Notes: generated by a model not told the origin, from the letters alone. Shown: positions 51,622 through 60,883, counted from the stretch's first letter. The stretch is 64,000 bases of DNA from Micromonospora saelicesensis (GCF_900091575.1 NZ_FMCR01000002.1:1023760-1087759); one strand, 5' to 3'. A program made the numbers and translations.

Positions 51622-52887
51622 TCACCGACGGCGGCGGGCCATCCACTGCCAGATGTGGGTGCCGTTGAGGCTCGGGTCGTTGCGGGCCACGTAGATCCAG
51701 GACCAGTGACCGGGGAACTGGTAGCCGTTCCAGACGACGTGGTCGTACAGGCTGATCAGTGATCCCGGGATGAGGTCGTGGGCGTGGATCGTGTTGGTCT
51801 CGGGTGGCACGGTGTCGTCGTCGCGCGAGGTGACCAGCCAGGTCGGGGTCCGAATGCTCGCCAACTCCGCGTCGGTGATCAGCGGCGGGCCCTCCCCGCT
51901 GAGCGGCTCAACGACACCGCAGATCGGCACCGAGGCGGCGAACAGGTCGGGGTAGGTCGAGGTCATCTCCAGGGACATGTAGCCTCCGTTGCTGCAACCG
52001 ACCACGTAGATCCGGTCCGGGTCGACACGCTTGCGGCGTACGAGGTCCTGAACGATCTCGCGGATCAGCGGAGCGAACCGGGGGCCGTCCTCCATCCAGT
52101 AGGAGGTGCTCTGCGGAGCGACGACGTACGCGCCGGAGAAGATCCGCTGGGCCTGCGGGGTGGCGAAGCCGAGCGCTCCCCGGTTGGCGCGCAGCGTGGT
52201 CTCGTTGTCGTAGTAGCCGTCCGGCAGCGAGGCACCCTCGCCGCCACCGTGCAGCCAGACGATCAACGGCCGTCGGTCGTGCCGGGGCGAGTGGTCGGGC
52301 GAGTACAGCCGGTACTTCATACCCGAGCCCGAGACGTGGTAGCTGAAGGCGTCCACCTCGGGGTTCGACAGCCCTGCCTGCACGAAGCGGCTGATGGTGA
52401 CCGGCGAGCCGTGCCGCCGGACGATCGGGGTGTTCTGGGTGATGGTGTAGACGAGGTCCAGCCGGACGTTGCGGCCCCTGCTCAGGATGTAGCCGAGGGT
52501 CCCACCACCGGGTTGGCCCTCGGCGTGGCTCAACTCCAGCACGATGTTGCCGTGGCGGTCGAGCCGGGCCGTGGTCACCGTGCGGTCCAGGTCGTACTCG
52601 CTGAAGATCTGATCGCCGGGAGCGATCGGGATCGGGCTGGTGGCCTTGGCGTGCACGGTGAACGTGCCGGGGGTCAGCCCGGCCGGGTCGATCGGCCCGA
52701 GCCGGCGGGTGTCGAGGGTGACCGAGGTGACCTGCTCACCGCCGTCGAGCGTTCTCGCGTCGAGGGTGAAGCTCACGTTGGTGGGATGGTGTCCACCGGC
52801 GTGGGCGGCGACGCCGGGCAGGGCCAGGCCGATGGCGGCACCGGCCCCACCGGCCAGGACGGTGCGGCGAGTGACAGACGTGGACAT
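51622..52887 (-). CDS. Tat-secreted esterase/peptidase with EstA-type Ig-like N-terminal domain
   Basis: The 421-residue protein begins MSTSVTRRTVLAGGAGAAIG, a Tat signal peptide. An Ig-like domain of the EstA type (about 37-170; VTSVTLDTRRLGPIDPAGLT) precedes an alpha/beta hydrolase: oxyanion region IVWLHGGGEGASLPDGYYDN, nucleophile VVGCSNGGYM, acid in TSRDDDTVPPETN, base His in QFPGHWSW. Thermotoga EstA and related 'PHB depolymerase-like' enzymes share this layout. It lies convergent to the GH30 gene, so a role in removing ester groups from hemicellulose is inferred. Confidence 0.8.
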   Translation of the reverse strand: MSTSVTRRTVLAGGAGAAIGLALPGVAAHAGGHHPTNVSFTLDARTLDGGEQVTSVTLDTRRLGPIDPAGLTPGTFTVHAKATSPIPIAPGDQIFSEYDLDRTVTTARLDRHGNIVLELSHAEGQPGGGTLGYILSRGRNVRLDLVYTITQNTPIVRRHGSPVTISRFVQAGLSNPEVDAFSYHVSGSGMKYRLYSPDHSPRHDRRPLIVWLHGGGEGASLPDGYYDNETTLRANRGALGFATPQAQRIFSGAYVVAPQSTSYWMEDGPRFAPLIREIVQDLVRRKRVDPDRIYVVGCSNGGYMSLEMTSTYPDLFAASVPICGVVEPLSGEGPPLITDAELASIRTPTWLVTSRDDDTVPPETNTIHAHDLIPGSLISLYDHVVWNGYQFPGHWSWIYVARNDPSLNGTHIWQWMARRRR

Positions 52888-53046
52888 GCGGGCCCCCGTA
52901 CCTTGCGATGTAGAAGCTCATCGATGGCACCTCAACGTAACGCCGCGGAGATCCGCTGGCAACCGGTGCCGGCACGGCCACCCGGTAGCCACCGGTCGTA
53001 CTTTGGGACGATCTGGAGTCGCACCACCGTTCGTACGATGAGTCCC

Positions 53047-54186
53047 ATGCACCCTCGCCTGCACGCGGTGTTGACCGAGCCGCGTGTCTCCTCCGCCCCG
53101 TCGCGGACGTGGCGCGACTGGGCGGTGATCGCCGCCCTCGCGCTGGCGATCGTGGTGGAAGGAACCTTCCGACCCGATCTGCCCTGGCGGGTGGGCTGCA
53201 TCGCCGTCGCGCTCGCGCTGCTGCCCACGCTCCTGTGGCGGCGTACGGCGCCGCTCGCGATGGTGGTGATCGCGTTCGGCTGCACGACGGTCGCCCCGTT
53301 CGTGCTGCCCGGCGATCCCTGCCAGCTGTTCACGGCGAGCTTCCTGGTCCTCCTGGTCTACGCGCTGTTCCGCTGGGGCTCCGGCCGCGAAGCAGTGCTC
53401 GGTTCATTCTTCGTGGTGGCCAAGGTGACCGCCGCCGGCCTGGTCGGCTCGGTCGACGGCGGTGAACTGGTCGCCGGCTTCGCGGTGATGTTCGCCGCCG
53501 CCACGCTGGGTGTCGCCATCCGCTTCCGCGCCGCCTCCCGGCTGCGCGAGCTCGATCGGGTGAAGCTGTTGGAGCGTGAACGCCTCGCCCGCGACCTGCA
53601 CGACACGGTGGCCCACCACGTGTCGGCGATGGCGATCCGCGCCCAGGCCGGCATCGCCGCGTCGGCGACCCAGCCGGGTGCCGCCGTCGAGGCGCTGCAC
53701 ACCATCGAGGCCGAGGCGTCCCGTGCGCTGGCCGAGATGCGCGCGATGGTCCGCGTCCTGCGCCGCAACGAGCCCGCCGACCTGGCGCCCAACCCGCAGG
53801 TCGCCGACATCGGGCGGCTCGCCGGCCAGTTCCGCACCGGGCCCGCCGTGGACGTGGAGCTGCGCGGCGACCTCGGCGACCTTCCGCCCACTGTCGGCTC
53901 CGCGCTCTACCGCCTCGCCCAGGAGTCGGTCACCAACGCCCGTCGCCACGCCCGCCACGCCACCCGCATCGAGGTCAGCGTCGCGGCCGACGACACGTCC
54001 GTGCGCCTGCGTGTCAGCGACGATGGCGAGGCCGGCGCCGCCCGTCCGACCGGCCCGCCCGGTTTCGGCCTGGTCGGAATGAAGGAGCGCGCCGACCTGC
54101 TCGGCGGCACCTGCGAGGCCGGCCCCGATCCCGACCGCGGATGGACCGTCACAGCCGTTCTTCCGCGCGAGGGGGTCGGCGCGTGA
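53047..54186 (+). CDS. Sensor histidine kinase, NarL-type (DesK/HisKA_3)
   Basis: ATG 53047 is preferred since a TACGAT -10 box ends eight bases upstream, implying a leaderless mRNA; ATG 53038 is also in frame. The 379-residue kinase has a five- or six-helix membrane part (about 22-160), a HisKA_3 dimerisation helix with ERLARDLHDTVAHHVSAM (phospho-His185), and an HATPase domain (YRLAQESVTNARRHA; GFGLVGMKERADLLGG). No large outer sensor domain is present, so the signal is likely sensed in the membrane. Its stop codon overlaps the regulator start (GTGA). Confidence 0.9.
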   Translation: MHPRLHAVLTEPRVSSAPSRTWRDWAVIAALALAIVVEGTFRPDLPWRVGCIAVALALLPTLLWRRTAPLAMVVIAFGCTTVAPFVLPGDPCQLFTASFLVLLVYALFRWGSGREAVLGSFFVVAKVTAAGLVGSVDGGELVAGFAVMFAAATLGVAIRFRAASRLRELDRVKLLERERLARDLHDTVAHHVSAMAIRAQAGIAASATQPGAAVEALHTIEAEASRALAEMRAMVRVLRRNEPADLAPNPQVADIGRLAGQFRTGPAVDVELRGDLGDLPPTVGSALYRLAQESVTNARRHARHATRIEVSVAADDTSVRLRVSDDGEAGAARPTGPPGFGLVGMKERADLLGGTCEAGPDPDRGWTVTAVLPREGVGA

Positions 54187-54845
54187 CGGTTCGCGTGCTC
54201 GTGGCGGACGACCAGGAGATCGTCCGTACCGGCCTCACCATCATCCTGAACACGCAGCCCGGCATCGAGGTCGTCGGTGGTGCCGGCGACGGCCGCCAGG
54301 CGGTCGAACTCGCCCGGCGACTCCGCCCCGACGTGTGTCTGTTCGACATTCGGATGCCGGGCATGGACGGCATCGAGGCCACCCGGGCGCTCGCCGGGCC
54401 AACCGTCGCGGAGCCGCTCGCGGTGGTCGTCATCACGACCTTCGACCTCGACGAGTACGTGTACGCGGCGCTGCGGGCCGGCGCCCGCGGCTTCCTGCTC
54501 AAGGAGGCTGGCCCTGACCTGCTCAGCCAGGCCGTGCACGCCGCCGCCAACGGGGACGCGCTGATCGCGCCGAGCGTCACCACGCGGCTGCTGAAGGCGT
54601 TCGCCGACACGGATCCGGCCGCACCGCGCACGCAGCCCATCGAGGCGCTCACCGACCGGGAGGAGCAGGTCCTGGTCGCCGTCGCGCGGGGACGCACCAA
54701 CCAGGAGATCGCCGACGAGCTCTACATCACCTTGAGCACTGTCAAGTCGCACGTCACCAGCCTGATGACCAAGCTGGGAGTGCGTAACAGGGTCGAGTTG
54801 GCGATGTGGGCGTACGAGACCAACCGCCGCCGACGGCACTGGTGA
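54183..54845 (+). CDS. LuxR/NarL-family response regulator
   Basis: The 220-residue regulator starts at GTG 54183, overlapping the kinase gene by four bases. The receiver domain (1-120) has the acidic pair VADDQE, phospho-acceptor Asp55 in CLFDIRMPGMDG and the Lys of FLLKEAGP. The output is a LuxR helix-turn-helix (about 150-215): ALTDREEQVLVAVARGRTNQ and ITLSTVKSHVTSLMTKLGVR. It should act with the adjacent kinase. The DUF2306 gene 98 bases downstream is the likeliest nearby target. Confidence 0.92.
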   Translation: MTVRVLVADDQEIVRTGLTIILNTQPGIEVVGGAGDGRQAVELARRLRPDVCLFDIRMPGMDGIEATRALAGPTVAEPLAVVVITTFDLDEYVYAALRAGARGFLLKEAGPDLLSQAVHAAANGDALIAPSVTTRLLKAFADTDPAAPRTQPIEALTDREEQVLVAVARGRTNQEIADELYITLSTVKSHVTSLMTKLGVRNRVELAMWAYETNRRRRHW

Positions 54846-54943
54846 CCGGCGGAAGTACGACGACGGCGTCCGACCATGGGCCGACCCGATCGCGGCCCTT
54901 GTGCCGATGAGCGGGGGCGGGTGCGGCGACCACCATCGGTGGC

Positions 54944-55609
54944 ATGACGATGCGCGAGTGGCGGCTACCGGCCGCGTTGATCCTGCTGGGCCTGATACCG
55001 ATGCTCGCCGGCGCGGGACGCCTCACCGAGCTGGGCAGCGGACCGGAGATCACCCCGGCCAACGCCCGCTTCGTCGCCGATCCGCTGCCGGTGGTGCTGC
55101 ACATCGTCGGCGCGGTGGTCTACACGATCCTCGGCGCGTTCCAGTTCGTGCCCCGTCTGCGCCGTCACTCTTGGCACCGCCGTGCCGGCCGCGCGCTCGT
55201 CCCCTGCGGACTGACGGTCGCCTTCACCGGCCTGTGGATGGCCGTCGCGTACGACCTGCCGGCCCATGACAACGACGTGCTCGCCGGCATGCGACTCGTC
55301 TTCGGCTCGGCCATGGCCGGCGCGATCCTGCTCGGTCTCGCCGCCGTGCTACGCCGGGACATCGCCCAGCACCGCCGGTGGATGGCGCGCGGTTACGCGA
55401 TCGGCCTCGGCGCCGGCACCCAGGCGTTCACCCACGCGCCGTACCTCATCGCGACCGGTGAACAGCCCGACGGCAACATCCGGGCCGGCCTGGTGGCCGC
55501 CGGCTGGCTGATCAACCTTGCGGTGGCCGAGTGGTACCTGCGGCGTCCCGCTCCGGTCGTCACCGCGGCGGCCCTCCGCCGAGCTGAGCCCGAGCGGCAG
55601 AAAGGCTGA
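54944..55609 (+). CDS. DUF2306-family membrane protein
   Basis: This 221-residue protein has six or seven predicted helices and starts at ATG 54944 or 54950. Conserved blocks include VLHIVGAVVYTILGAFQFVP, the charged RRHSWHRRAGRALVPCG and QHRRWMARGYAIGLGAGTQA, whose His and Arg residues recall heme- or quinone-linked membrane families. The family has no proven function. Its location right after a two-component pair suggests it is the regulated output or part of the sensing unit. Confidence 0.75.
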   Translation: MTMREWRLPAALILLGLIPMLAGAGRLTELGSGPEITPANARFVADPLPVVLHIVGAVVYTILGAFQFVPRLRRHSWHRRAGRALVPCGLTVAFTGLWMAVAYDLPAHDNDVLAGMRLVFGSAMAGAILLGLAAVLRRDIAQHRRWMARGYAIGLGAGTQAFTHAPYLIATGEQPDGNIRAGLVAAGWLINLAVAEWYLRRPAPVVTAAALRRAEPERQKG

Positions 55610-55683
55610 GGGGGCCCGCTGGCCCCTCACGTACCTGACGGTGTGGCTGCCGTGGCCGGCGGTACGGCAGCCACACCCGGGCG

Positions 55684-56016
55684 TCACCTGCTCTGCTTCT
55701 CCTGGCACGGCACGCAGAAGCGAGCGTGCGGGAGAATCTCGAGCCGCTCGGCCGGGATGCTCCGGCCGCACCTCTGGCAGGCACCGTAGGTGCCGTCGCT
55801 GATCCGGTTCAGCGCACCGGTGATCTGCTCGATGTTCTGGCGGGTGGCCAGCAGCAGCGCGGCCTGGTTGTGGGCCTCGCCGGGGTCGCCGGTGTCCGCG
55901 TTGAGCTCGGTCAGTTCCCGCAGCCGAGCCGTCTGGGTGGCGAAGTCGTCCGCCAGGGACGCTCGTAGGTCAGCCAGCCAACTCTGGTCGAGAGTAGGAC
56001 GATGATCGACGCTCAT
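55684..56016 (-). CDS. TraR/DksA-type zinc-finger protein
   Basis: The 110-residue protein starts at ATG 56016 behind GAAAGGCAG. The first 75 residues form a helical hairpin (SWLADLRASLADDFATQTAR, ALLLATRQNIEQITGALNRI). The C-terminus is a C4 zinc finger, GACQRCGRSIPAERLEILPH then FCVPC. DksA/TraR proteins enter the RNA-polymerase secondary channel; actinobacterial members are less studied, and the two acidic tip residues of DksA are not evident. An intrinsic terminator with a T-tract lies on the same strand about 30 bases before the start codon, indicating control by attenuation. Confidence 0.85.
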   Translation of the reverse strand: MSVDHRPTLDQSWLADLRASLADDFATQTARLRELTELNADTGDPGEAHNQAALLLATRQNIEQITGALNRISDGTYGACQRCGRSIPAERLEILPHARFCVPCQEKQSR

Positions 56017-56045
56017 GATCTGCCTTTCAAGGGGAACGGGTGGGG

Positions 56046-56080
56046 AAAACAAAAAGGGCCGAAGCTGGATAGCTTCGCCC
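56046..56080 (-). terminator. Intrinsic terminator with T-tract just upstream of the TraR/DksA gene
   Basis: On the minus strand GGGCGAAGCT pairs with AGCTTCGGCCC (one bulge) around the loop ATCC (56080-56056), followed by TTTTTGTTTT (56055-56046). T-tract terminators are uncommon in such GC-rich genomes. Because it points toward a gene that starts 30 bases later on the same strand, it most likely ends a leader or small RNA. Confidence 0.8.
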
Positions 56081-56289
56081 TGGCGGTCGTTCTGGGTATG
56101 CAACGACTCCGCAGGTGGGCCTCGGCCGGTTCGCATCGGGCTCGACGCTGTGCGCGTCGGCGCGGTGTGCGGCGCGCGGACAACCGGCACCCGCATGTCG
56201 GCCTTGGGACGGGTCGCCGTCGGCACGCGCACAGCACCGCCCACCGCCACCTCGGTGGCGGCGGGCGAACGGAAGGTCACCGGCGGCAT
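56046..56289 (-). ncRNA. Candidate leader/small RNA before the TraR/DksA gene
   Basis: A transcript from the promoter at 56296-56324 would start near 56289 and reach the intrinsic terminator at 56046, giving about 244 nucleotides. It contains a second hairpin (CCGCCACC/GGTGGCGG, 56244-56261). It matches no riboswitch or sRNA class I know. The frame of the zinc-finger protein is open through it, so an N-terminally extended protein is the alternative reading. Confidence 0.4.
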
Positions 56290-56295
56290 GCCCCC

Positions 56296-56324
56296 ACCAT
56301 AGAGCGGCGTTGCCCTAATGCCAA
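56296..56324 (-). promoter_or_regulatory. Sigma-70-type promoter for the leader and TraR/DksA gene
   Basis: On the minus strand TTGGCA (56324-56319) and TATGGT (56301-56296) are separated by 17 bases. The rest of the spacer up to 56495 holds the promoter region of the divergent debranching-enzyme gene, with TAGACT near 56441 as a possible -10 box. Confidence 0.55.
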
Positions 56325-56495
56325 CGTTCGCGGCGGGGCCTCGTTCCAGCCACGAACTGCCACTTTTGGCCGCAATAGGGCCGTTGCCCGAACCCGGTGG
56401 GCGCCCTTCGATATCGCAGCGAGGTCATCTTTTCGAGTCCTAGACTGCGGTGCGTGGCGGGGTTTTTACCCTGCCTACCGGGGGGAGAGAATGCC

Positions 56496-58615
56496 ATGCT
56501 TTCTCAGTCGACACCGTCCGGGTCCCCGTCGACGACGCAACAACCCGACAAGGCTCACGGTGGCGCCAACCGCGACATGCCGCCGGAGTTGGGTTCGGAC
56601 GCTGTCGGCATATTCGAAGGCCGGACCTTCATGTTGTCCAACCCGGCCGGGGACGTGCCGGCCGACTCCATCGCTGGTCTGGTGCACGACGACACCCGCT
56701 ACCTCAGCCGTTGGGAGTTGACCCTCGACGGGAAGGCTCCGCTCGTCCTCAGCGCGAACCCCGTCGATCCGTACTCGGCGGCCTTCTTTCTCGCGAATCC
56801 AGAGGTCGAGGGCCTGGCGGCGAACCGGGTCGGCGTGCGACGGGAACGATTCGTCGGCGACGGCATGTGCGAGCGGATCACTGTGCAATATTTTGGTGCC
56901 GAGCCGATCTCCGTGCGTCTGCGGTTGGATGTCGGCGCGGACTTCGCTGATCTGTTCGAGATCAAGGGAACGGGACGGAGCAGGCTGGCCGACATCCGGC
57001 GGACCCACCGGTCGGACGGCTCGGCGCTGCGTTTCTCCTACCAGAATTCGCACTGGTCGGCCGTCACCACAGTGGAGGCCGAGCCGCGTGCCGATCGGGT
57101 CGAGGGCGACGCACTGGTCTGGGACGTGCACCTGGGGCGAGGTCAGACCTGGGGTTGTGAGCTGCGGGTGCTGCTGAACTGCGGGGGCACTGACTACCAG
57201 CCGGCCAGCCGCACCTTCGGCGAAGAGCAGGAACCGGGCGCCGACGACGCAGCCTGGCGGTGGAGGGCCAACAAGCCACACCTGAGCGCTGAATCAGACC
57301 TGTTGCGCGACGTGTACCACAAGTCGGCCAGCGATCTGGTGTCGATGCGGATCGCCAAGGAGATTCGGGGTGAGCAGGTCGTTCTGCTGGCGGCCGGCAT
57401 GCCCTGGTTCCTGGCGGTCTTCGGGCGGGACACTCTGATCACCGCCTACCAGAGCGTCAGCTGCGGACCTGACGTCGCCCGGGGCGCGCTGGTCACTCTC
57501 GCCGCGCACCAGGGCAGCGCCGTCGACGACTTCAGCGACGAGGAACCGGGAAAGATACTCCACGAGTTCCGTTCCGGTGAGCTGACGCAGCTCGGCATCA
57601 TGCCTTACGGCCCGTGCTTCGGCGCGGCCGACACCACCCAGCTGTGGCTCATCCTGCTCTCCGAGTACTGGCGGTGGACGGGCGACGACGCGCTGGTCCA
57701 GCGGTTGCGGCCGAACGCCGACGCCGCTCTGCGGTGGATCGACAACTTCGGAGACCGCGACGGCGACGGCTACGTCGAGTACGCCACCCGCTCCCCCGAA
57801 GGTATGCGCAACCACTGCTGGCGCGACTCACCGGACGGGGTCCAGTTCGCCGACAGCAGCCTTCCCACCCTGCCGGTCGCGACCTGTGAGATCCAGGGCT
57901 ACACCTATGACGCGAAGCTGCGCGGCGCACAACTCGCCGACGGCCCGTGGGCCGACCGCGCATTGGCGCGACGGCTGCGTACCGAGGCCACCGAGCTGCG
58001 CGAACGCTTCAACCGCGACTACTGGCTGCCTGCCCGCGGCGGCTACTACGCGATCGGCCTCGACGCCGACAAGCGCCCCATCGACTCGATGACCTCGAAC
58101 ATGGGCCACCTGCTGTGGAGTGGCATCGTCCCGCCGGACCGTGCCGCCGCGGTGGCCCGGCAGTTGATGTCCGACCAGATGTTCTCCGGCTGGGGTGTCC
58201 GGACCCTCTCCACCGAGGACGTGGGTTACAACCCCATCGGCTACCACCTCGGGACGTTTGGCCACACGACAACTCGATCATCGCCGCCGGGCTCGCCCGG
58301 TACGGTCACCGCGACGCCGCGAACCGCATCGCGATGGCGATGCTGGAGGCCGCCGCCCACTTCGGGCACCGCCTGCCCGAGGCCATCTCCGGGTACGACC
58401 GTTCGCTCGGCCGACGACCCGTGCCGTACCCCACCGCCTGCAATCCCCAGGCCTGGGCCAGCGGCGCTCCCCTGCTGTTCCTGCGGACCATGCTCGGGCT
58501 CGATGCGAACGACGGGATCCTCGCCACCGATCCCCACGTTCCCGAGGCGCTGGGGACCATCCGGCTGACCGGGGTCACCGTCCACGGCGCCCGACAGACG
58601 GTCAGCTCGGGGTGA
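56496..58615 (+). pseudogene. Glycogen-debranching-type amylo-alpha-1,6-glucosidase, frameshifted
   Basis: The gene starts at ATG 56496 behind GGGGGAGAGA. The N-terminal GDE_N beta domain (about 20-215; EGRTFMLSNPAGDVPADSIA) and the GH-like (alpha/alpha)6 barrel (WFLAVFGRDTLITAYQSV, GPCFGAADTTQLWLILLSEY) are intact to GYNPIGYHLGT. There the frame shifts: the expected TVWPHDNSIIAAGLARYG continues one base back from about 58256. One missing base after 58256 explains it exactly. The correct frame then runs to TGA 58613-58615 (ALGTIRLTGVTVHGARQTVS). As written, translation would give an aberrant C-terminus ending near 58568. Assembly error and true loss are both possible. Confidence 0.85.
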
Positions 58616-59336
58616 GGAGGCAGAACTCGTTGCCCTCCGGGTCGGCGAGCACCCTCCACGGGACGTCCTGGCCCAGGTCGATGGGGGTCGCGCCGAGACT
58701 CCGCAGCCGGGCCGCCTCGGCCTCCGGGTCGTCACCGGGGTACGGGCGGACGTCGAGGTGGACGCGGTTCCATCCGCTCTTCACGTCAGGTGTACGGACG
58801 AACTCCAGATAGGGGCCGACGCCTTTCGCGGAGCGCAGTCGCGCAATCTGGTCGGTCACCTCGTGCATTGTCCAGTCCGTGGCCTCGCTCCAGAACCGGG
58901 CCATCGCGCGCGGGTCCGCGCAGTCGACCACCACGGCGGCGATCGGTCCGGTGTCCCGGTAGAGCGGTCGGGGGTCCAGCACACAGAACTCGTTGCCCTC
59001 CGGGTCGGCCATGACCGTCCACGGCACGTCGCCCTGGCCCACGTCGGCAGGTGTTGCGCCGAGATCCTTCAGGCGTGCGACCACCTGCGCCTGGTGGGCC
59101 GCCGAGGTGGTGGCGAGGTCCACGTGCACCCGGTTCTTCACCGTCTTGGCCTCCTGGGAGACGACGAGGTCGATGCAGACAGCGACGGGGTCGGGGTAGA
59201 CGAAGCCCTCGGGTTCGAGGTTGGTCACGCCGGGTCCCTCGCTGGAGACCTCCCAACCGAGCGCCTGCGCCCAGAACCCGCCCAACGCGGAGTCGTCCCG
59301 AGCCTTCATGTTGATCTGCACAAGCCGTGTCGCCAT
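58602..59336 (-). CDS. Two-domain VOC-family protein
   Basis: The 244-residue protein starts at ATG 59336 and contains two glyoxalase-like halves: residues 1-120 (LVQINMKARDDSALGGFWAQ ... PWTVMADPEGNEFCVLDP) and 125-244 (IAAVVVDCADPRAMARFWSE ... PWRVLADPEGNEFCLLTP). Each ends in the same DPEGNEFC motif, showing internal duplication. This layout is common in actinobacterial proteins annotated as VOC family, often linked to small-molecule resistance. Metal-binding capacity is uncertain. Its 3' end overlaps that of the convergent debranching-type gene by 14 bases. Confidence 0.85.
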   Translation of the reverse strand: MATRLVQINMKARDDSALGGFWAQALGWEVSSEGPGVTNLEPEGFVYPDPVAVCIDLVVSQEAKTVKNRVHVDLATTSAAHQAQVVARLKDLGATPADVGQGDVPWTVMADPEGNEFCVLDPRPLYRDTGPIAAVVVDCADPRAMARFWSEATDWTMHEVTDQIARLRSAKGVGPYLEFVRTPDVKSGWNRVHLDVRPYPGDDPEAEAARLRSLGATPIDLGQDVPWRVLADPEGNEFCLLTPS

Positions 59337-59395
59337 GCCGGCGATGCTAGGGCTTGTGCCCGCGTCTCGCTGACCGTCATCGCCGTCCACCCGCG

Positions 59396-59755
59396 TTACC
59401 GCCGGGTGTCGTCCGGAGGCTGCTCTTTTGTCAGGTGCAGCAGCCAACCCTCGCCGGTGCGGATGAGCGCGTATCGCCGGCGGCCGGCGCGGCCGTGCAG
59501 TGTGAACAGCATCCGCCGGTCGGTGCGATCGTGCTCCTCCCAGGTGCCGATGTCGGCGATCGACTTGTCGACGTCCTCGTAGGTGAGGTGATCGAGGTCG
59601 TGGTCGGGCACGGCGATCGCGAGCCGGTTGTCGCTGGGACTGTCCGGCAGACCGCGGGGCACCGCCCACGAGCGCAGCACGCCGTCCTCTTCGAGCCGCA
59701 GGTCGAAGTGCGGTCGCGGTTTACGGTGGTGGTGCAGGACGAAGGCGGGTGCCAC
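59396..59755 (-). CDS. Stand-alone LigD-type 3'-phosphoesterase domain protein
   Basis: The 119-residue product, from GTG 59755, corresponds to the phosphoesterase (PE) domain of LigD: FVLHHHRKPRPHFDLRLEED carries the catalytic His/His/Asp/Arg cluster, followed by GVLRSWAVPRGLPDSPSDNR and GTWEEHDRTDRRMLFTLHG. In LigD this domain trims 3' phosphates and ribonucleotides during non-homologous end joining. Here it has no polymerase or ligase domain and no Ku gene nearby. It would act as a separate end-healing enzyme. Confidence 0.85.
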   Translation of the reverse strand: MAPAFVLHHHRKPRPHFDLRLEEDGVLRSWAVPRGLPDSPSDNRLAIAVPDHDLDHLTYEDVDKSIADIGTWEEHDRTDRRMLFTLHGRAGRRRYALIRTGEGWLLHLTKEQPPDDTRR

Positions 59756-59895
59756 CTTCCTATTCTCGGTGCCGGCCGGCCCTTCCGCCTGTCAACCCGA
59801 CCACCTCACGGAAGCCTGGCACGCCTGCCAGTGCTGAGCAGATGGATGAGCGCCGAGGGTGTCGTGGTGTCGTGGTGTCTTGATTGACTGGGTCG

Positions 59896-60837
59896 ATGCG
59901 GATCGAGGAAGTTGAGGGGATCGCGGCGGCTCTGGGTAGCAGGGTCGTGACGACATCGGTGTTGGCGGGCGGTTTCTCTCACGAGACCTGCCTTCTCACG
60001 CTTGCTGACCGTCGGGTCGTTGCCCGGTTCGGAGGAACCGACCCGACGGTTGAGGCGGGGGTCATGGACGTCGCCCGCCGGTATGCGCCGGTCCCGGACG
60101 TCTTGTTGGTCATGCCCGCCGGAGACGGGCGAGTGCGCCCCGCGATGGTCATCGAGTATGTGGACGGCGTCTTGCTGAGTGGTGTGCTCGCTAGGGGCGA
60201 TCTTGGGCGGTTGGAGGCGGGTGAGCTGGGGGCCGAGGTCGGACGGGCCGTCGCGCGAGTCGCTGGTGCGACGTTCGACCGACGAGGTTTCTTCGTGGAC
60301 GGGGAGCTCACCGTCAAGGAGGAGCGTCCCTGGTCGCAGCAGTTGGTCGAGGTCGCCGAGGTGTGTATGGCTGCGGTTCCCGACGGCCGGCTCGACGGCG
60401 AGACGCGTCGTGCCTGGGTGATGTTGTGCGCGGCCCACGCGACGGCGCTGGAAGGCATCGACGGTCAGACTCGGCTCGTACATGCCGACATCAACCCGAA
60501 GAACATCCTGGTCTCCCGTGTGGGCGGCGGTTGGCGAGTGGATGCGCTGCTCGACTGGGAGTTCAGTTATTCCGGTTGCCCGTATGGCGACGCTGCGAAC
60601 ATGGCCCGGTTCGGCGCTGACTACCCCGCCGGATTCTTGGACGGCTTCCAGGCGGGCTTCGCCGAGCAGCAGCCCGCAGACCTGCCCCTGGTGCAGAACT
60701 GGACCTATGTGGGGCGAATCCTTGACATGTTCGCGTTGAGTGACCTGCTGACTCGCCCTCTGGGGCATGCCGTGGCCGACCAAGCCGCCGATCAGGTCCG
60801 GCGGTGGGTTGGAAACGGCGTACCGGACAGTGTGTGA
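59896..60837 (+). CDS. APH-family phosphotransferase (aminoglycoside/choline-kinase-like)
   Basis: The 313-residue protein starts at ATG 59896 (TTG 59884 possible). The C-lobe shows the Brenner-type catalytic loop LVHADINPKNILVS (HxDxxxxN) and LLDWEFSYSGCPYGDAANMA, where the Asp of LDWE binds magnesium. The N-lobe contains VVTTSVLAGGFSHETCLLTL as the nucleotide loop and VVARFGG as the likely Lys-strand equivalent, with Arg in place of Lys. APH folds phosphorylate antibiotics, choline or other small molecules. Resistance to a particular drug cannot be inferred. Confidence 0.8.
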   Translation: MRIEEVEGIAAALGSRVVTTSVLAGGFSHETCLLTLADRRVVARFGGTDPTVEAGVMDVARRYAPVPDVLLVMPAGDGRVRPAMVIEYVDGVLLSGVLARGDLGRLEAGELGAEVGRAVARVAGATFDRRGFFVDGELTVKEERPWSQQLVEVAEVCMAAVPDGRLDGETRRAWVMLCAAHATALEGIDGQTRLVHADINPKNILVSRVGGGWRVDALLDWEFSYSGCPYGDAANMARFGADYPAGFLDGFQAGFAEQQPADLPLVQNWTYVGRILDMFALSDLLTRPLGHAVADQAADQVRRWVGNGVPDSV

Positions 60838-60883
60838 CGTGTCGGGGCGGGATGGGCTGCCACACGCTGCGGGGGAAAGATTT

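Noticed and set aside
58245..58262. Programmed -1 frameshift in the debranching-type gene
   Set aside because: No X-XXY-YYZ slippery heptamer or downstream pseudoknot is evident, and one missing G fully explains the change. A deletion or sequencing error is simpler.
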